This document shows positions 25,149 to 34,090 of a DNA stretch of 64,000 bases, piece after piece. The stretch is from Neobacillus cucumis (GTDB taxonomy: Bacteria > Bacillota > Bacilli > Bacillales > Cytobacillaceae). Numbering within the stretch: position 1 is the stretch's first letter; each line of letters begins with the position of its first letter. The notes beneath the pieces are model-generated. The model was not told the origin of the DNA. It saw only the letters and a program-made list of their open reading frames with translations, and did no database searches. The stretch covers positions 124,001 to 188,000 of the forward strand of contig NZ_PGVE01000042.1 of NCBI RefSeq assembly GCF_002860255.1, read 5' to 3'. The translations under genes and the position numbers were made by a program.

Positions 25149-27276
25149 TAGTTTAGAAAAATCAAATGAGAAAACTGTTTATCGAGTGCAGGGCTTTTCC
25201 TGAGCAGGCTGTGCCAATAAGTTCGAAAAGAACGTACAGCACCTGGATGGTGTTGTTAATGCGAGTGTGAATTTTGGTGCTTCAAAACTTACGGTTTATG
25301 GCGAAACAACCATTAAAGAGATAGAAAAAGCAGGTGCATTTGAAAACCTAAAAATTTTCCCTGAAAAGCAACGTTTCGAGGAGAAAAAAGAGCCATTTTT
25401 GCAAAAACATTCATTTGTAATTGCCTCATTGATATTCTTAATTTTCGGGTGGATTTCTGTACAAATGAATGGCGAAGACAGTATCTTATCCATATTAGCT
25501 TATGCTGTTTCAATTTTAGTGGGCGGTTATCGTCTTTTTATCACAGGTTTCAAAAATTTATTCCGTTTAGAATTTGATATGAGAACGTTGATGACCATAG
25601 CTGTAATTGGAGCATCCATTATTGGTGAGTGGGGAGAAGGAGCAACTGTTGTTATATTGTTTGCCATAAGTGAGATTCTTGAGTCTTACTCGATGGATAA
25701 AGCAAGACAATCGATTCGTTCTCTAATGGATATTGCTCCTAAAGAAGCCTTAATAAGAAGGGGCAATCAAGAGCTTACTGTAGAAGTAGAGGATATTCGT
25801 ATTGACGATATATTAATTGTCAAACCAGGTCAAAAAATAGCCATGGACGGTGTTGTAGTTAAAGGGCTCTCAACGGTTAACCAAGCTGCGATAACAGGGG
25901 AATCTGTTCCAGTTTCCAAAACGATGGATGACGAAGTTTTCGCAGGTACACTGAATGAAGAAGGACTTCTCGAAGTCAAAGTGACCAAACATGTGGATGA
26001 TACGACCATTTCGAAAATCATTCATCTTGTAGAGGAAGCACAAGCAGAAAGGGCACCTTCCCAAGCATTTGTTGATCGGTTTGCGAAGTATTACACTCCT
26101 ATTGTTATTTTCATTTCTCTTATAGTAGCCATTTTGCCGCCCTTCCTTTTTGATGCTGACTGGGGGAAGTGGATTTACCAAGGTTTAGCTGTTCTGGTTG
26201 TCGGCTGTCCTTGTGCCTTAGTCATTTCTACTCCTGTTTCAATTGTTACAGCAATTGGAAATGCTGCAAGACATGGAGTTTTAATCAAGGGTGGAATTCA
26301 TTTAGAAGAAATGGGAGCTATAAAGGCAATTGCCTTTGATAAAACAGGGACCTTAACACAAGGTATTCCAGTAGTAACAGATTATCTCCCACAGCCTAAT
26401 ATGAAACCTAATGAATTACTAACCATTATTGCTGCATTGGAAAATGGCTCACAACATCCTTTAGCTTCAGCCATCATGAAAAAAGCGGAAGAGGTAGAAT
26501 CGCCTTATCAGTATTTTACGATAGAAGATTTTTCCTCAATTACTGGTAAAGGGATTAAAGGTAAATACAAGGATAAAATGTATTATGTGGGCAGTCCTAG
26601 TTTATTTGATGATATTTTATCGAATGGAATTCCTGCAGACTTAAGGGCTGCTATTTCTGAACTGCAAAATAAAGGGAAAACCGTTATGGTTGCAGGAACA
26701 GAAAATGAAATATTAGCCCTTCTCGCAGTAGCAGACGAAGTAAGAGGAAACAGCAAATACGTTATACAAAAACTCCACTCATTGGGTATCGAAAAAACAA
26801 TTATGTTAACGGGCGATAATAAAGGAACTGCCAATGCTATAGGTCAGCAGGTGGGAGTATCTGATATTCAAGCAGATCTTTTACCTCATAATAAACTAGT
26901 CCTTATTAAAGAATTAAAAAACAAATATGATCGTGTGGCAATGGTTGGAGACGGTGTAAATGATGCACCAGCCTTAGCTGCATCAAATGTTGGAATCGCC
27001 ATGGGAGGGGCAGGCACAGATACAGCTCTTGAGACAGCTGATATTGCTTTAATGGCGGATGACTTAGGAAAATTACCATTTGCAGTAAAGCTAAGTAGAA
27101 AAGCCTTATTTATTATAAAGCAAAACATTACCTTCTCGCTTGGAATTAAACTACTGGCATTGTTATTAGTCATTCCAGGTTGGTTAACCCTATGGATAGC
27201 GATCTTCGCCGATATGGGTGCAACATTGATTGTTACACTGAATGGGTTACGACTTCTACGAGTAAAAGACAAATAA
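25141..27276 (+). CDS. cadA: CadA-type heavy-metal P1B ATPase, with in-frame TGA in the HMA domain
   Basis: A Cd2+/Zn2+/Pb2+ export ATPase. From TTG 25141 (AAAGGAGG nine bases upstream, overlapping cadC) the frame reads through an N-terminal HMA metal-binding domain, but codon 21 (25201-25203) is TGA. The context GFS-[TGA][11 protein letters not shown] shows the TGA replaces the first Cys of the CxxC metal motif. After it the frame is open for 690 codons with all P-type features: TGES, the CPC metal site (VVGCPCALV), DKTGT, the HP motif (QHPLA) and [10 protein letters not shown]. An internal GTG at 25267 is the next in-frame start but has no ribosome binding site. Either a nonsense mutation, a recoded codon, or a sequence error. 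Confidence 0.85.
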
Positions 27277-27330
27277 ATGGAGGCTTTCCAATTTGGGGAG
27301 CCTCTTAAATAAAATCGAATTTATAAATTA

Positions 27331-28755
27331 TTATGGAACAATTTCAAAAACAGTACCTTGGTTAAAATCAGTCACTTTCATCGAGCCATATACCCCTAAA
27401 TATAGTCTGGTTTGATCCACATTCGTCCCCAAACTAACATAATATGCTGATTGATTCCCAAAATTATAGTCGGTTTCTATGACACTAAAATCATTTAGTT
27501 TCCCATCTGTTCTTACCCTCGTATAAGCCAAAAACCCTCTAACTGGAGATTGAGATTTTTCATGACGGGCAAGATCGGTAAACAAAATGCTTCCCGTTAA
27601 ATCAGGGATTCCATTGCCCATAAAGGCTTGCACTCCCGTAAGAGCAGTTCCTCCAAACTTATCAGGCCGGGGATCTTTATGATAATAACTAGTTAGTGGT
27701 TGAAGCCTCACTGAAGTGTTTACTGCTTCATTGTAATAAACAATTGTTTTTTCATCCAAAGAAGGATTTCCAGTGCAGCTCCGAATAATCGATGTAGGAA
27801 AAGCACCTTCCCACCCTCGCCAGCCAAAATTAATAAAGTCTTCTTGGTCAGGTTCGGAATTCATTAAAAATGCTTGAACAAGCTGAGTAACCGGTAGGGG
27901 TTTATATTGAACGAAGGAAAAGATCGACTCTGCCAGATCCTGTCCTACATTTCCCACATACTTGATATACTGATTATAAAAACGTTGATAGGAAATGCCA
28001 GGTATATTACGAACCCCTTTGGCCATTACCGTTAGCGTTTCCTGAATAGATGCGGGAAGTTCATTAAAACGTGTGACTACAGGTGGATTATTGATAAAAG
28101 TATTCTTAGCTACGTCAATTTCAATGATTTTTCCGGCTATTTCCATAATATCCTGGCTTAAATTAAACGGATCATAACCTGAACCGCCATCGCCTGTTGT
28201 TAAAACAAGTTTTCTCGTTTCAGGTGAAAAGTTTAAACTATTGACACCATTATGATTTAAAAATGGTCTTCTTAGGTTAAGTAATGTCCGCCGTTTTTGA
28301 GGGTGGTCATTCGATTGTAAAATCCATTCTTCCACTGTATCAATATGATCATATTGATTTTCTCTATTGATCCACTTTTGGTTTAAGGTTTTGGGATCAC
28401 ATGGATTAGGACTAAAATGGTCAGAAAGAGCCCCTGGACCTTGTGTTCCAGCTGCTGAATAATGAAGATAAAACAACCCGTTATAATAAAATTCGGGATG
28501 AAACGCTAGTCCCAGCAATCCCCGTTCATCATACCCACCACTTGAACCACCTAGTTTTAAGATTCGTGAGCGAATATCTAAAAAAGTCCTGATCCCACCG
28601 TTTCCTATGTAAAAGATCTCTCCTGCCTGGGTTGCAATAAATAATCTTTCCATCGAGTCACCCGGAAGGATAGTTGTTTTCAAAACAGTGGGTAAATTTA
28701 TCTTACTAACAATAGGCTGTAAACGAACCTTAACTTTTTTCACCCAGCTTGACAC
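27331..28755 (-). CDS. PQQ-dependent sugar dehydrogenase family (GSDH) protein
   Basis: A 474-residue six-bladed propeller protein of the glucose/sorbosone dehydrogenase family. Family features include the early RLFIATQAGEIFYI, the RGLLGLAFHPEFYYNGLFYL block near residue 93, NHNGVNSLNFSPE with the His expected at the active site, and TTGDGGSG. It has no obvious signal peptide, which is unusual because soluble PQQ-dependent enzymes act outside the cytoplasm. No PQQ biosynthesis genes are in the window. The reaction is therefore only family-level: oxidation of an aldose or related sugar, or a binding role. Confidence 0.8.
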   Translation of the reverse strand: MSSWVKKVKVRLQPIVSKINLPTVLKTTILPGDSMERLFIATQAGEIFYIGNGGIRTFLDIRSRILKLGGSSGGYDERGLLGLAFHPEFYYNGLFYLHYSAAGTQGPGALSDHFSPNPCDPKTLNQKWINRENQYDHIDTVEEWILQSNDHPQKRRTLLNLRRPFLNHNGVNSLNFSPETRKLVLTTGDGGSGYDPFNLSQDIMEIAGKIIEIDVAKNTFINNPPVVTRFNELPASIQETLTVMAKGVRNIPGISYQRFYNQYIKYVGNVGQDLAESIFSFVQYKPLPVTQLVQAFLMNSEPDQEDFINFGWRGWEGAFPTSIIRSCTGNPSLDEKTIVYYNEAVNTSVRLQPLTSYYHKDPRPDKFGGTALTGVQAFMGNGIPDLTGSILFTDLARHEKSQSPVRGFLAYTRVRTDGKLNDFSVIETDYNFGNQSAYYVSLGTNVDQTRLYLGVYGSMKVTDFNQGTVFEIVP

Positions 28756-28859
28756 TCCTTCTCATTGTTTTTATAAGAATATGAATAGTACTGTTTTATT
28801 AGTACCAAATGAGGGCTGGGTTACCTGATTAGGTGGAAGATGATACTAAAAAACTAAAA

Positions 28860-28918
28860 AAAGTATGCTTTTCTTTGGTATTGTTTAAACTCAACCAATC
28901 ACAAAAAGGCATACTCTA
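28860..28918. repeat. Imperfect inverted repeat
   Basis: AGTATGC-TTTT pairs with AAAAGGCATACT across about 35 bases, between the GSDH gene and the broken LacI gene. It may be a decayed mobile-element end or a weak terminator. Confidence 0.3.
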
Positions 28919-28954
28919 TGATAAAAATTATTTTTAATTGAGCAGGGGTACATT

Positions 28955-29468
28955 TTATAAGGTATTACCTTTGATCAACTGGTGGTCTACCATATTTTGT
29001 ATAGGAACGGTTCCTCCGTGAATTTGTTGAAGAAGTAATTCTACTGCTTTTAATCCAATTCCTTCTTCATCTTGTTTGATATGTGTGAAAATCATATCAT
29101 TATATAACCATCCAGGATGGTCGAAACAAGCAATAGCGTAATCATCTGGAATTGATTTCCCCAGTGATTTCAGTACTTGTGCTAGAACACAGGCAATGTC
29201 ATACTCACAAGCAATAAAGGCAGTTACATGAGTATTTTCCTCAATGAAGTTCCGCAGCTTTATCTGATCCTCGAAAAACTCATCTGGTCTATTGAATGTC
29301 AGCAATGTGCTGAACATATCTGTTAGGATATGACTTGTATTAACAGCAATTCCTTTTTCCAAATAAGCCGTTTTAAACCCTTGAATTCTTTCTTCAATAG
29401 AGGAAGTATACTCTTCTGGTGGTGAAACAAATGCTATATGTTCATGTCCTTGGGAGCTTAATAATCCT
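28955..29468 (-). pseudogene. LacI-type regulator, C-terminal fragment
   Basis: The frame encodes about 170 residues of the effector-binding domain of a LacI/GalR-type sugar regulator: SSQGHEHIAFVSPPEE, SIEERIQGFKTAYLEKGI, FIACEYDIACVLAQVLKSLGKSIPDDYAIACFDHPGW, and the terminal HQLIKGNTL. Reading further upstream, the frame meets a stop within about ten bases of 29,468. The DNA-binding domain and the first sub-domain are missing. At the same point a truncated GH38 mannosidase tail begins on the other strand. The first in-frame ATG is 29362, but homology continues well before it, so this is a remnant rather than a real short gene. Confidence 0.75.
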
Positions 29469-29735
29469 TTGACCTATGCTGAAGGCCAGACAGAAAGTGT
29501 TTCACTGTTTGATATTGCGGCACAAAATGTTATGGTGGATGCAGTTAAAAAAGGAGAAAATGATGATCATCTGATTATCCGCTTGCATGAATTTGCAGGT
29601 GCAAGAGGAACAGTTGAGGTAGCAAGTGATTTCCAAATTCAATCCTGGCAGGAATGCGACTTAATGGAAAGAAGTATTTCCGAAGCAAGGGAAAATGCGG
29701 CCTTTACGTTTGATATTAAACCATATGAAAATTAA
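29469..29735 (+). pseudogene. GH38 alpha-mannosidase, C-terminal fragment
   Basis: An 88-codon frame that matches the extreme C-terminal beta domain of GH38 alpha-mannosidases: VDAVKKGENDDHLIIRLHE, then GARGTVEVASDF, WQECDLMER and a final FDIKPYE. Complete enzymes are around 850-1050 residues, so more than nine tenths of the gene is absent. It begins at about 29,468, where a truncated LacI-type regulator begins on the minus strand. There is no ribosome binding site. The pair looks like the scar of a deletion or inversion in a mannoside-use locus. Confidence 0.75.
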
Positions 29736-29836
29736 GACTTATATTGTTAAGTTAAAATAGGTTTAACCTTATAAAATACGGGTATGTAATAATTAGCTGC
29801 TACTTTCCCCCATATTCTTAATTTGCTGCTAACTTT

Positions 29837-29866
29837 GACTATCTTATTGATAGTCCTTTTTTTTTG
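29837..29866 (+). terminator. Terminator, copy 1 of a repeated hairpin
   Basis: GACTATC-TTATT-GATAGTC followed by CTTTTTTTTT. The same hairpin and tail occur at 42408-42436 after mdcG. Here it probably ended the former mannosidase operon. Confidence 0.7.
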
Positions 29867-30178
29867 ATTAATAGAAAAAGAAGACCTCATAGTTGAATAA
29901 CGGGTTCCGTTAACTATCGCAAACACTAAAAATGTAAGGCAAATGACCTTCAAATTGTATGGTGATTTGGGGGCTGTTTTTGTTGATATATAGGGTTTTC
30001 GATCATTATTTTGGGAGAATTTGTAGTGCAATTTGTAAATTAAAATGTGAGGATACAATAGACAGTGTACCGCAGAAAAATACACAACATTTTTACTTGC
30101 AAATTGATAATATTGTTTTTAATATTTAAGGTTAGGCACTGTTATAACTGAATGTTGAGTTCACTGTGTATAAAAAAT

Positions 30179-30248
30179 AAACGGTAAAATTCCGGCTATA
30201 TTGGGAAATACCCATATTTCCTTGAAAATAAGGGGAGTTTTTCCGTTT
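30179..30248. repeat. MITE-like inverted-repeat element
   Basis: Begins AAACGGTAAAATTCC and ends GGAGTTTTTCCGTTT, an imperfect terminal inverted repeat with three mismatches, with further internal pairing around GGGAAATACCC. It encodes nothing. Likely a small dispersed repeat. Confidence 0.35.
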
Positions 30249-30458
30249 ACATGATCCAAATCTTTGAATTTTGTCTTATTTAGAACAGTTAATCGGAATA
30301 TCTCCGCTAATATCCGCTTCTTAAGCCTCCCCAATATACATTAGCAGGAAATTCTCCGCCAATGAATTCTCCTACCTACACGAAATCAATACGGAGAAGG
30401 CGGAAATGGTGTGCAAACTTCGTCATTCGCAATCCGAAGAATAATCAATGAAAAGCAA

Positions 30459-30488
30459 AAATAGCAAGGGTATCAACCCTTGCTATTT
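30459..30488. terminator. Perfect 13-bp hairpin
   Basis: AAATAGCAAGGGT / ACCCTTGCTATTT with a four-base loop. It lies downstream of the leftward esterase gene (ends 30616), so it may end that transcript on the minus strand. Confidence 0.55.
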
Positions 30489-30615
30489 CTAATGCAAATT
30501 AACGTATTGCGATAAGAAATGGAATCCGTTAATAGTTGAAGGTCTTCTTTTCATATGTTCCTATTTTTATCGAAAATGATAGACAGATAGATAAGGGCTT
30601 TGAAAGAGAAAAAGT

Positions 30616-31572
30616 TTACGCCTTTACCTTTGCGACTCTTTCGACCCCATTCTTAACGGCTTGTATATATTCCGTCATAGCTCGAACAGATATGTCGGCA
30701 TTTGGATTGATTGATTCGAACCCATGATAGGCCCCAGGAAATAAATGAAACTCAACATCCACACCGGCTTGCGCAAGCTTAGTTACATAGGTTAATGTTT
30801 CATCGCGGAATGGATCTAATTGACCGACACATGTGTAGGTATATGGCAAATTACTAAAATCCTCTGCTCGGGCAGGGGCAGCATAGGCAGGAATTTGATC
30901 CGTTCCATATAAATCTCCTAAATACATTTTCCAGCCAGCTTCATTTGTCTTTTGATTCCAAACAAAACCTTCTTTAATTTCATTCGTTGAAGGTGTATTA
31001 TTTTGGTCATCAATCATTGGATAAAGCGGCATTTGGAAACAAAGGGAGGGGTACTGACGATCGCGGGCTAATAACGTTAATGCTGCTGTTAGTCCACCGT
31101 CAGCACTCGCTCCAGCCGCACCAATACGATTCGAATCAATGTTTAATGCCTCTGCATGATCAGCAATCCATTTTAATGCGGCATAACAATCCTCAATGGG
31201 TGCTGGATAAGGATGCTCAGGAGCTAAACGGTAGTCTACCGAAACGACCACACAGTTGGCTTCTTTAACAAACCTCATACAAAGATCATCATTATCATCG
31301 ATAGAACCTAAAATATAACCGCCGCCATGTATCCATAACAGGGCAGGTAAGGATTCATTCATTAATTTTGGACGATAAATTCTAATAGGTAAGGGATTTG
31401 CATCAGGTCCAGCGATGATTTCATCAGTTAATGAAAGGGAATCATCAACAAGGGCAGGTGGTCTCATTTGAGCTGCGCCTTCTCTGATTGCTGGTAAATA
31501 CTCTGGACGTAAATCGAGGTCTTGAAACATTTCTAAACCAGGTAATAACTCTGGATTTACACGTTCTTTCAT
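30616..31572 (-). CDS. Alpha/beta hydrolase (HSL-type esterase) with altered nucleophile motif
   Basis: A 318-residue esterase of the hormone-sensitive-lipase group. The oxyanion-hole HGGG motif is at residues 82-85, SVDYRLAPEHPYPAP follows, and the late catalytic Asp and His lie near GQLDPFRDE and GAYHGFE. The nucleophile elbow, normally GDSAGG or GASAGG, reads GASADGG (154-160), so the Gly two after Ser156 is Asp. One base change (GGC to GAC) would account for it. AAAGGAGTG precedes the ATG. The protein is otherwise full length. Activity is uncertain because that Gly allows the tight turn at the nucleophile. Confidence 0.83.
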   Translation of the reverse strand: MKERVNPELLPGLEMFQDLDLRPEYLPAIREGAAQMRPPALVDDSLSLTDEIIAGPDANPLPIRIYRPKLMNESLPALLWIHGGGYILGSIDDNDDLCMRFVKEANCVVVSVDYRLAPEHPYPAPIEDCYAALKWIADHAEALNIDSNRIGAAGASADGGLTAALTLLARDRQYPSLCFQMPLYPMIDDQNNTPSTNEIKEGFVWNQKTNEAGWKMYLGDLYGTDQIPAYAAPARAEDFSNLPYTYTCVGQLDPFRDETLTYVTKLAQAGVDVEFHLFPGAYHGFESINPNADISVRAMTEYIQAVKNGVERVAKVKA

Positions 31573-31759
31573 TTTAACACTCCTTTTGTAATCGCTTTCT
31601 GAAATGAAGTGTATTCTAGGTAGAGTAATAGTGATAAAATCATCACAATTAAATTATAGTGTGGTTATTTTATAATAGTCAACAAAATATTCTGAAAACT
31701 ATATATTTCTGATAGGGTATCGAACTTTTTAAAACTTTTCTCTCCAGTAAGACTCCCAG

Positions 31760-32007
31760 CCGAGCAAAGCTATATTTGTGGTTCGCAGTCGTCAATAAGG
31801 CCTATAGGCTACCGAGCAAAGCTGTTTTTGTGGTCCTCAGTCGTCAATAAGGCCTATAGACTACCGAGCAAAGCTATATTTGTGGTTCGCAGTCGTCAAT
31901 AAGGCCTATAGGCTACCGAACAGAACTCTTATTTGTGTTCGCAGTCGACAAGGAGGTCTATTAGCTACCGTGCTAATAGATTTTTTTGGTTTACGGTCGT
32001 CAATAAG
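31760..32007. repeat. 52-bp tandem repeat array, four full copies and a diverged fifth
   Basis: Copies begin at 31760, 31812, 31864, 31916 and 31968, an exact 52-base period. Each starts CCGAGCAAAGCT-like, contains CGCAGTCGTCAATAAGG and ends with the palindrome GCCTATAGGC plus TA. Copies 1 and 3 are identical; copy 2 differs at about five positions; copies 4 and 5 are progressively diverged. Units abut with no spacers, so it is not a CRISPR array. Non-coding in every frame at useful length. Confidence 0.85.
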
Positions 32008-32062
32008 TATTTAAATTAGTTCAACATTTCATTTAATAGCTAAGCTGCCTTTTTACACATAA

Positions 32063-32088
32063 ACAAAAAAGCACCGCAAATGCGATGC
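32063..32088 (-). terminator. Terminator of the LysM-3D gene
   Basis: On the minus strand GCATCGCA-TT-TGCGGTGC followed by TTTTTTG, 80 bases past the LysM-3D stop. Confidence 0.65.
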
Positions 32089-32167
32089 AATTGTTAAAAA
32101 TTTTGGAATAGGATAAGGAACACATTAGTTAAAAGAGTCCCTTTTTTCATGTACTCTATCAAGTTAA

Positions 32168-32743
32168 TTATTTTAAAATTTGAATTTTTAACGTTTTTCT
32201 GCCCCATTGCAAGGCCGCTTTTTGAGAAGGTATAAACACATCAATTTTATTACCTTTTATCGCGCCGCCCGTATCTCCTGCAATCGCATAACCGTAACCT
32301 GGAACATAAACCTTTGAACCTAGCTTAATTACTTTCGGATCAACAGAAATCACTTTTTGATTGGGGTTTTTCTTCAAATTTATACCAGTAGCTGTTATGC
32401 CAGTGCAACGAGCAAAGTTTAACGTGTAGGCCGAGGCATTCACTGTAATCTCTTTTAGTACCTTCCCAGGCTTGCTAGTAGTTACAGGTTTCTTCGCAGG
32501 ATTACTAGTAGTTACAGTTTTACCTGGATTTACTATTTTCAAAACTTGATTTATTTTAATGAGATCGGATGAAAGATGATTCCATTGCTTTAATTGACTG
32601 ACGGTAATATGATTGGTTTTTGCAATTTTTGAAAGAGAATCGCCTTTTTTTACGGTATATGTATTGGATGCAGCTGATGCTCCGGTGCTAATTCCTAGTA
32701 ATAACATAATAGATGTTGAAATCGTTATCAGGGATTTTTTCAC
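32168..32743 (-). CDS. Secreted LysM and 3D domain cell-wall protein (YocH-like)
   Basis: A 191-residue exported protein. A signal peptide (KKSLITISTSIMLLLGIS...ASA) is followed by one LysM repeat (YTVKKGDSLSKIAKTNHITVSQLKQWN; residues about 29-71) that binds peptidoglycan, a Thr/Lys/Pro linker, and a C-terminal 3D domain (residues about 95-191). The three acidic residues that name the 3D domain are visible in VSVDPKVI, AGDTGGAI and KIDVFIP. The 3D fold is a lytic-transglycosylase-like barrel. The GTG start has AAAGGAG eight bases upstream. YocH in B. subtilis is an autolysin-like muralytic protein under WalR control. Confidence 0.88.
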   Translation of the reverse strand: MKKSLITISTSIMLLLGISTGASAASNTYTVKKGDSLSKIAKTNHITVSQLKQWNHLSSDLIKINQVLKIVNPGKTVTTSNPAKKPVTTSKPGKVLKEITVNASAYTLNFARCTGITATGINLKKNPNQKVISVDPKVIKLGSKVYVPGYGYAIAGDTGGAIKGNKIDVFIPSQKAALQWGRKTLKIQILK

Positions 32744-32981
32744 TATTAAAACTCCTTTGTTCTCTGATAGTAAGAGTATATCAGCCTAGTATTACAATTC
32801 TGTTTCAGTAGTTTACTATTTTCGTGACAATGCGGTAACAAACCAATAATTTAGGTATTTCTTATCTATTAAACTGTTTTCTTCCTATTAAATATTATTT
32901 GAGAATAACTGAGCGGAATATAGGATGGACATCCCCTTTCACAAAATGGTAGCATGAGAATGTCTTAAATGAGTAGAGAGG

Positions 32982-33914
32982 ATGTTTTTTTTGATTAAAA
33001 CTGTGATTGCGACCCTTTTTCAAGTGATGATCCCTCTTTCGATACCGGTTAGTGCTGGGGCCATCCTTGGCCGATGGGCACGGCTAGACACCAAGCCATT
33101 ATTAACCCTTACATTATATTATTTAAGCCCAGCTATGATATTAGATACATTAATGACTGCCCGTGTTTCTCATAGTGATATTTTTCATACCCTTGCGTTT
33201 TCCTTGCTTAATCTTGTTCTGCTTTGGGCTATTGCCAATAGTTTAAGTAAGCCTCTTCATTTTCCTGCAAATGAAAAGGCTGCCCTAGTATTAGTGTCTT
33301 CTTTTACAAACAGTGTCAACTACGGACTTCCTCTTGTTTTACTTGCGTTCGGGAAATTAGGGTTCGAAAAGGCATCTATTTATGTTGTCATTCAAATGTT
33401 GATCGTCAATACAATCGGAGTTTATTTTGCGGCACGCTCGCAATTTTCAATAAAAAACGCGGTGCGATCGGTATTTACCCTTCCAGCTATATATGCTGCG
33501 ATACTGGCACTTGTCCTTCGCATCTTACATCTTTCCTTACCCATCGGAGTGGCGAAAGGCGTTTCCATGATTGCAGATGCATATTCCCCAGTTGTTATGG
33601 CTATATTAGGAGCTCAAATTGTAAGTGTAAAAACCGCAAAGTTTGAATGGAAATCTCAAAAAGCCTTTTGGACAGGGATGGCCATTCGTTTGTTGGTTTC
33701 TCCAGCGGTTGCTTTGGTGTGTTTATCAATCTTGCAAATAAAAGGCATATTGCAATCGGTTCTTTTTGTTTTAGCTTGTATGCCAGTAGCCGTGAATGCT
33801 GGCATTCTCGCGGAAAAATTTAATGCCTCACCCAATATTGTATCTAAGTGTATACTCTGGACTACACTAGTCTCATTTATTATTTTGCCGTTTCTAATTG
33901 TAGTAATAAAGTGA
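32982..33914 (+). CDS. AEC family transporter, possible malonate carrier (MdcF-like)
   Basis: A 310-residue AEC-family membrane protein with about ten hydrophobic segments. Family features include PVSAGAILGRWARL near the N-terminus, YYLSPAMILDTLM, SSFTNSVNYGLPLVLLAFG near residue 110 and the conserved CMPVAVNAGILAEKF near residue 267. The AEC family includes MdcF, the malonate carrier of some mdc operons. This gene sits beside madLM and the mdc operon, so a malonate role is plausible, but it has its own promoter region and lies behind madM in the opposite direction. A bidirectional hairpin (33978-34023) separates it from madM. Confidence 0.85.
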   Translation: MFFLIKTVIATLFQVMIPLSIPVSAGAILGRWARLDTKPLLTLTLYYLSPAMILDTLMTARVSHSDIFHTLAFSLLNLVLLWAIANSLSKPLHFPANEKAALVLVSSFTNSVNYGLPLVLLAFGKLGFEKASIYVVIQMLIVNTIGVYFAARSQFSIKNAVRSVFTLPAIYAAILALVLRILHLSLPIGVAKGVSMIADAYSPVVMAILGAQIVSVKTAKFEWKSQKAFWTGMAIRLLVSPAVALVCLSILQIKGILQSVLFVLACMPVAVNAGILAEKFNASPNIVSKCILWTTLVSFIILPFLIVVIK

Positions 33915-33977
33915 TAACGGAACTTGTTTTTTCTACTAAAAGTAGATATCTTTCTTTGAAAGGGGGAATCCCAAAAA

Positions 33978-34023
33978 AAAGCAATCTTAGTCCTGTTAAG
34001 TACAGAGATACCAAGATTGCTTT
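33978..34023. terminator. Bidirectional terminator between the AEC gene and madM
   Basis: AAAGCAATCTT / AAGATTGCTTT stem with an A-rich left and T-rich right flank, between two convergent genes. Confidence 0.6.
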
Positions 34024-34090
34024 GAAATAAAACGTTCTTAAAAGACTGCTCTTAAAGTACATAGTTTTATGAAGGATAAATGTTCTACGA

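Larger units (their letters stand above)
29736..30615. other. Gene-poor region with hairpins and repeat-like elements
   Basis: No protein gene could be supported in about 880 bases. It holds a terminator (29837-29866), a 70-base inverted-repeat element (30179-30248), several GCGGAGA/TCTCCGC-type short repeats between 30,294 and 30,400, and a perfect hairpin (30459-30488). It looks like decayed or repeat-derived DNA next to the broken LacI/GH38 genes. Confidence 0.5.
31573..32167. other. Intergenic region containing the 52-bp repeat array
   Basis: Holds the esterase promoter region (with GTGAT...ATCAC self-complementarity near 31630), the tandem repeats at 31760-32007, and the terminator of the LysM gene at 32063-32088. 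No protein gene seen. Confidence 0.5.

Noticed and set aside
25201..25260. SECIS element after the cadA TGA
   Set aside because: A GCTGT/ACAGC stem with an inner GTTC/GAAC hairpin exists, but its spacing and apical loop do not fit a bacterial SECIS well, and no sel genes are in the window; kept only as a question in the findings.
29747..30085. 112-residue minus-strand frame in the gene-poor region
   Set aside because: It runs through a terminator, has no family character and no good start signal.
31760..32007. Repeat array considered as a CRISPR
   Set aside because: The 52-bp units are contiguous with no unique spacers, and no cas genes are in the window.
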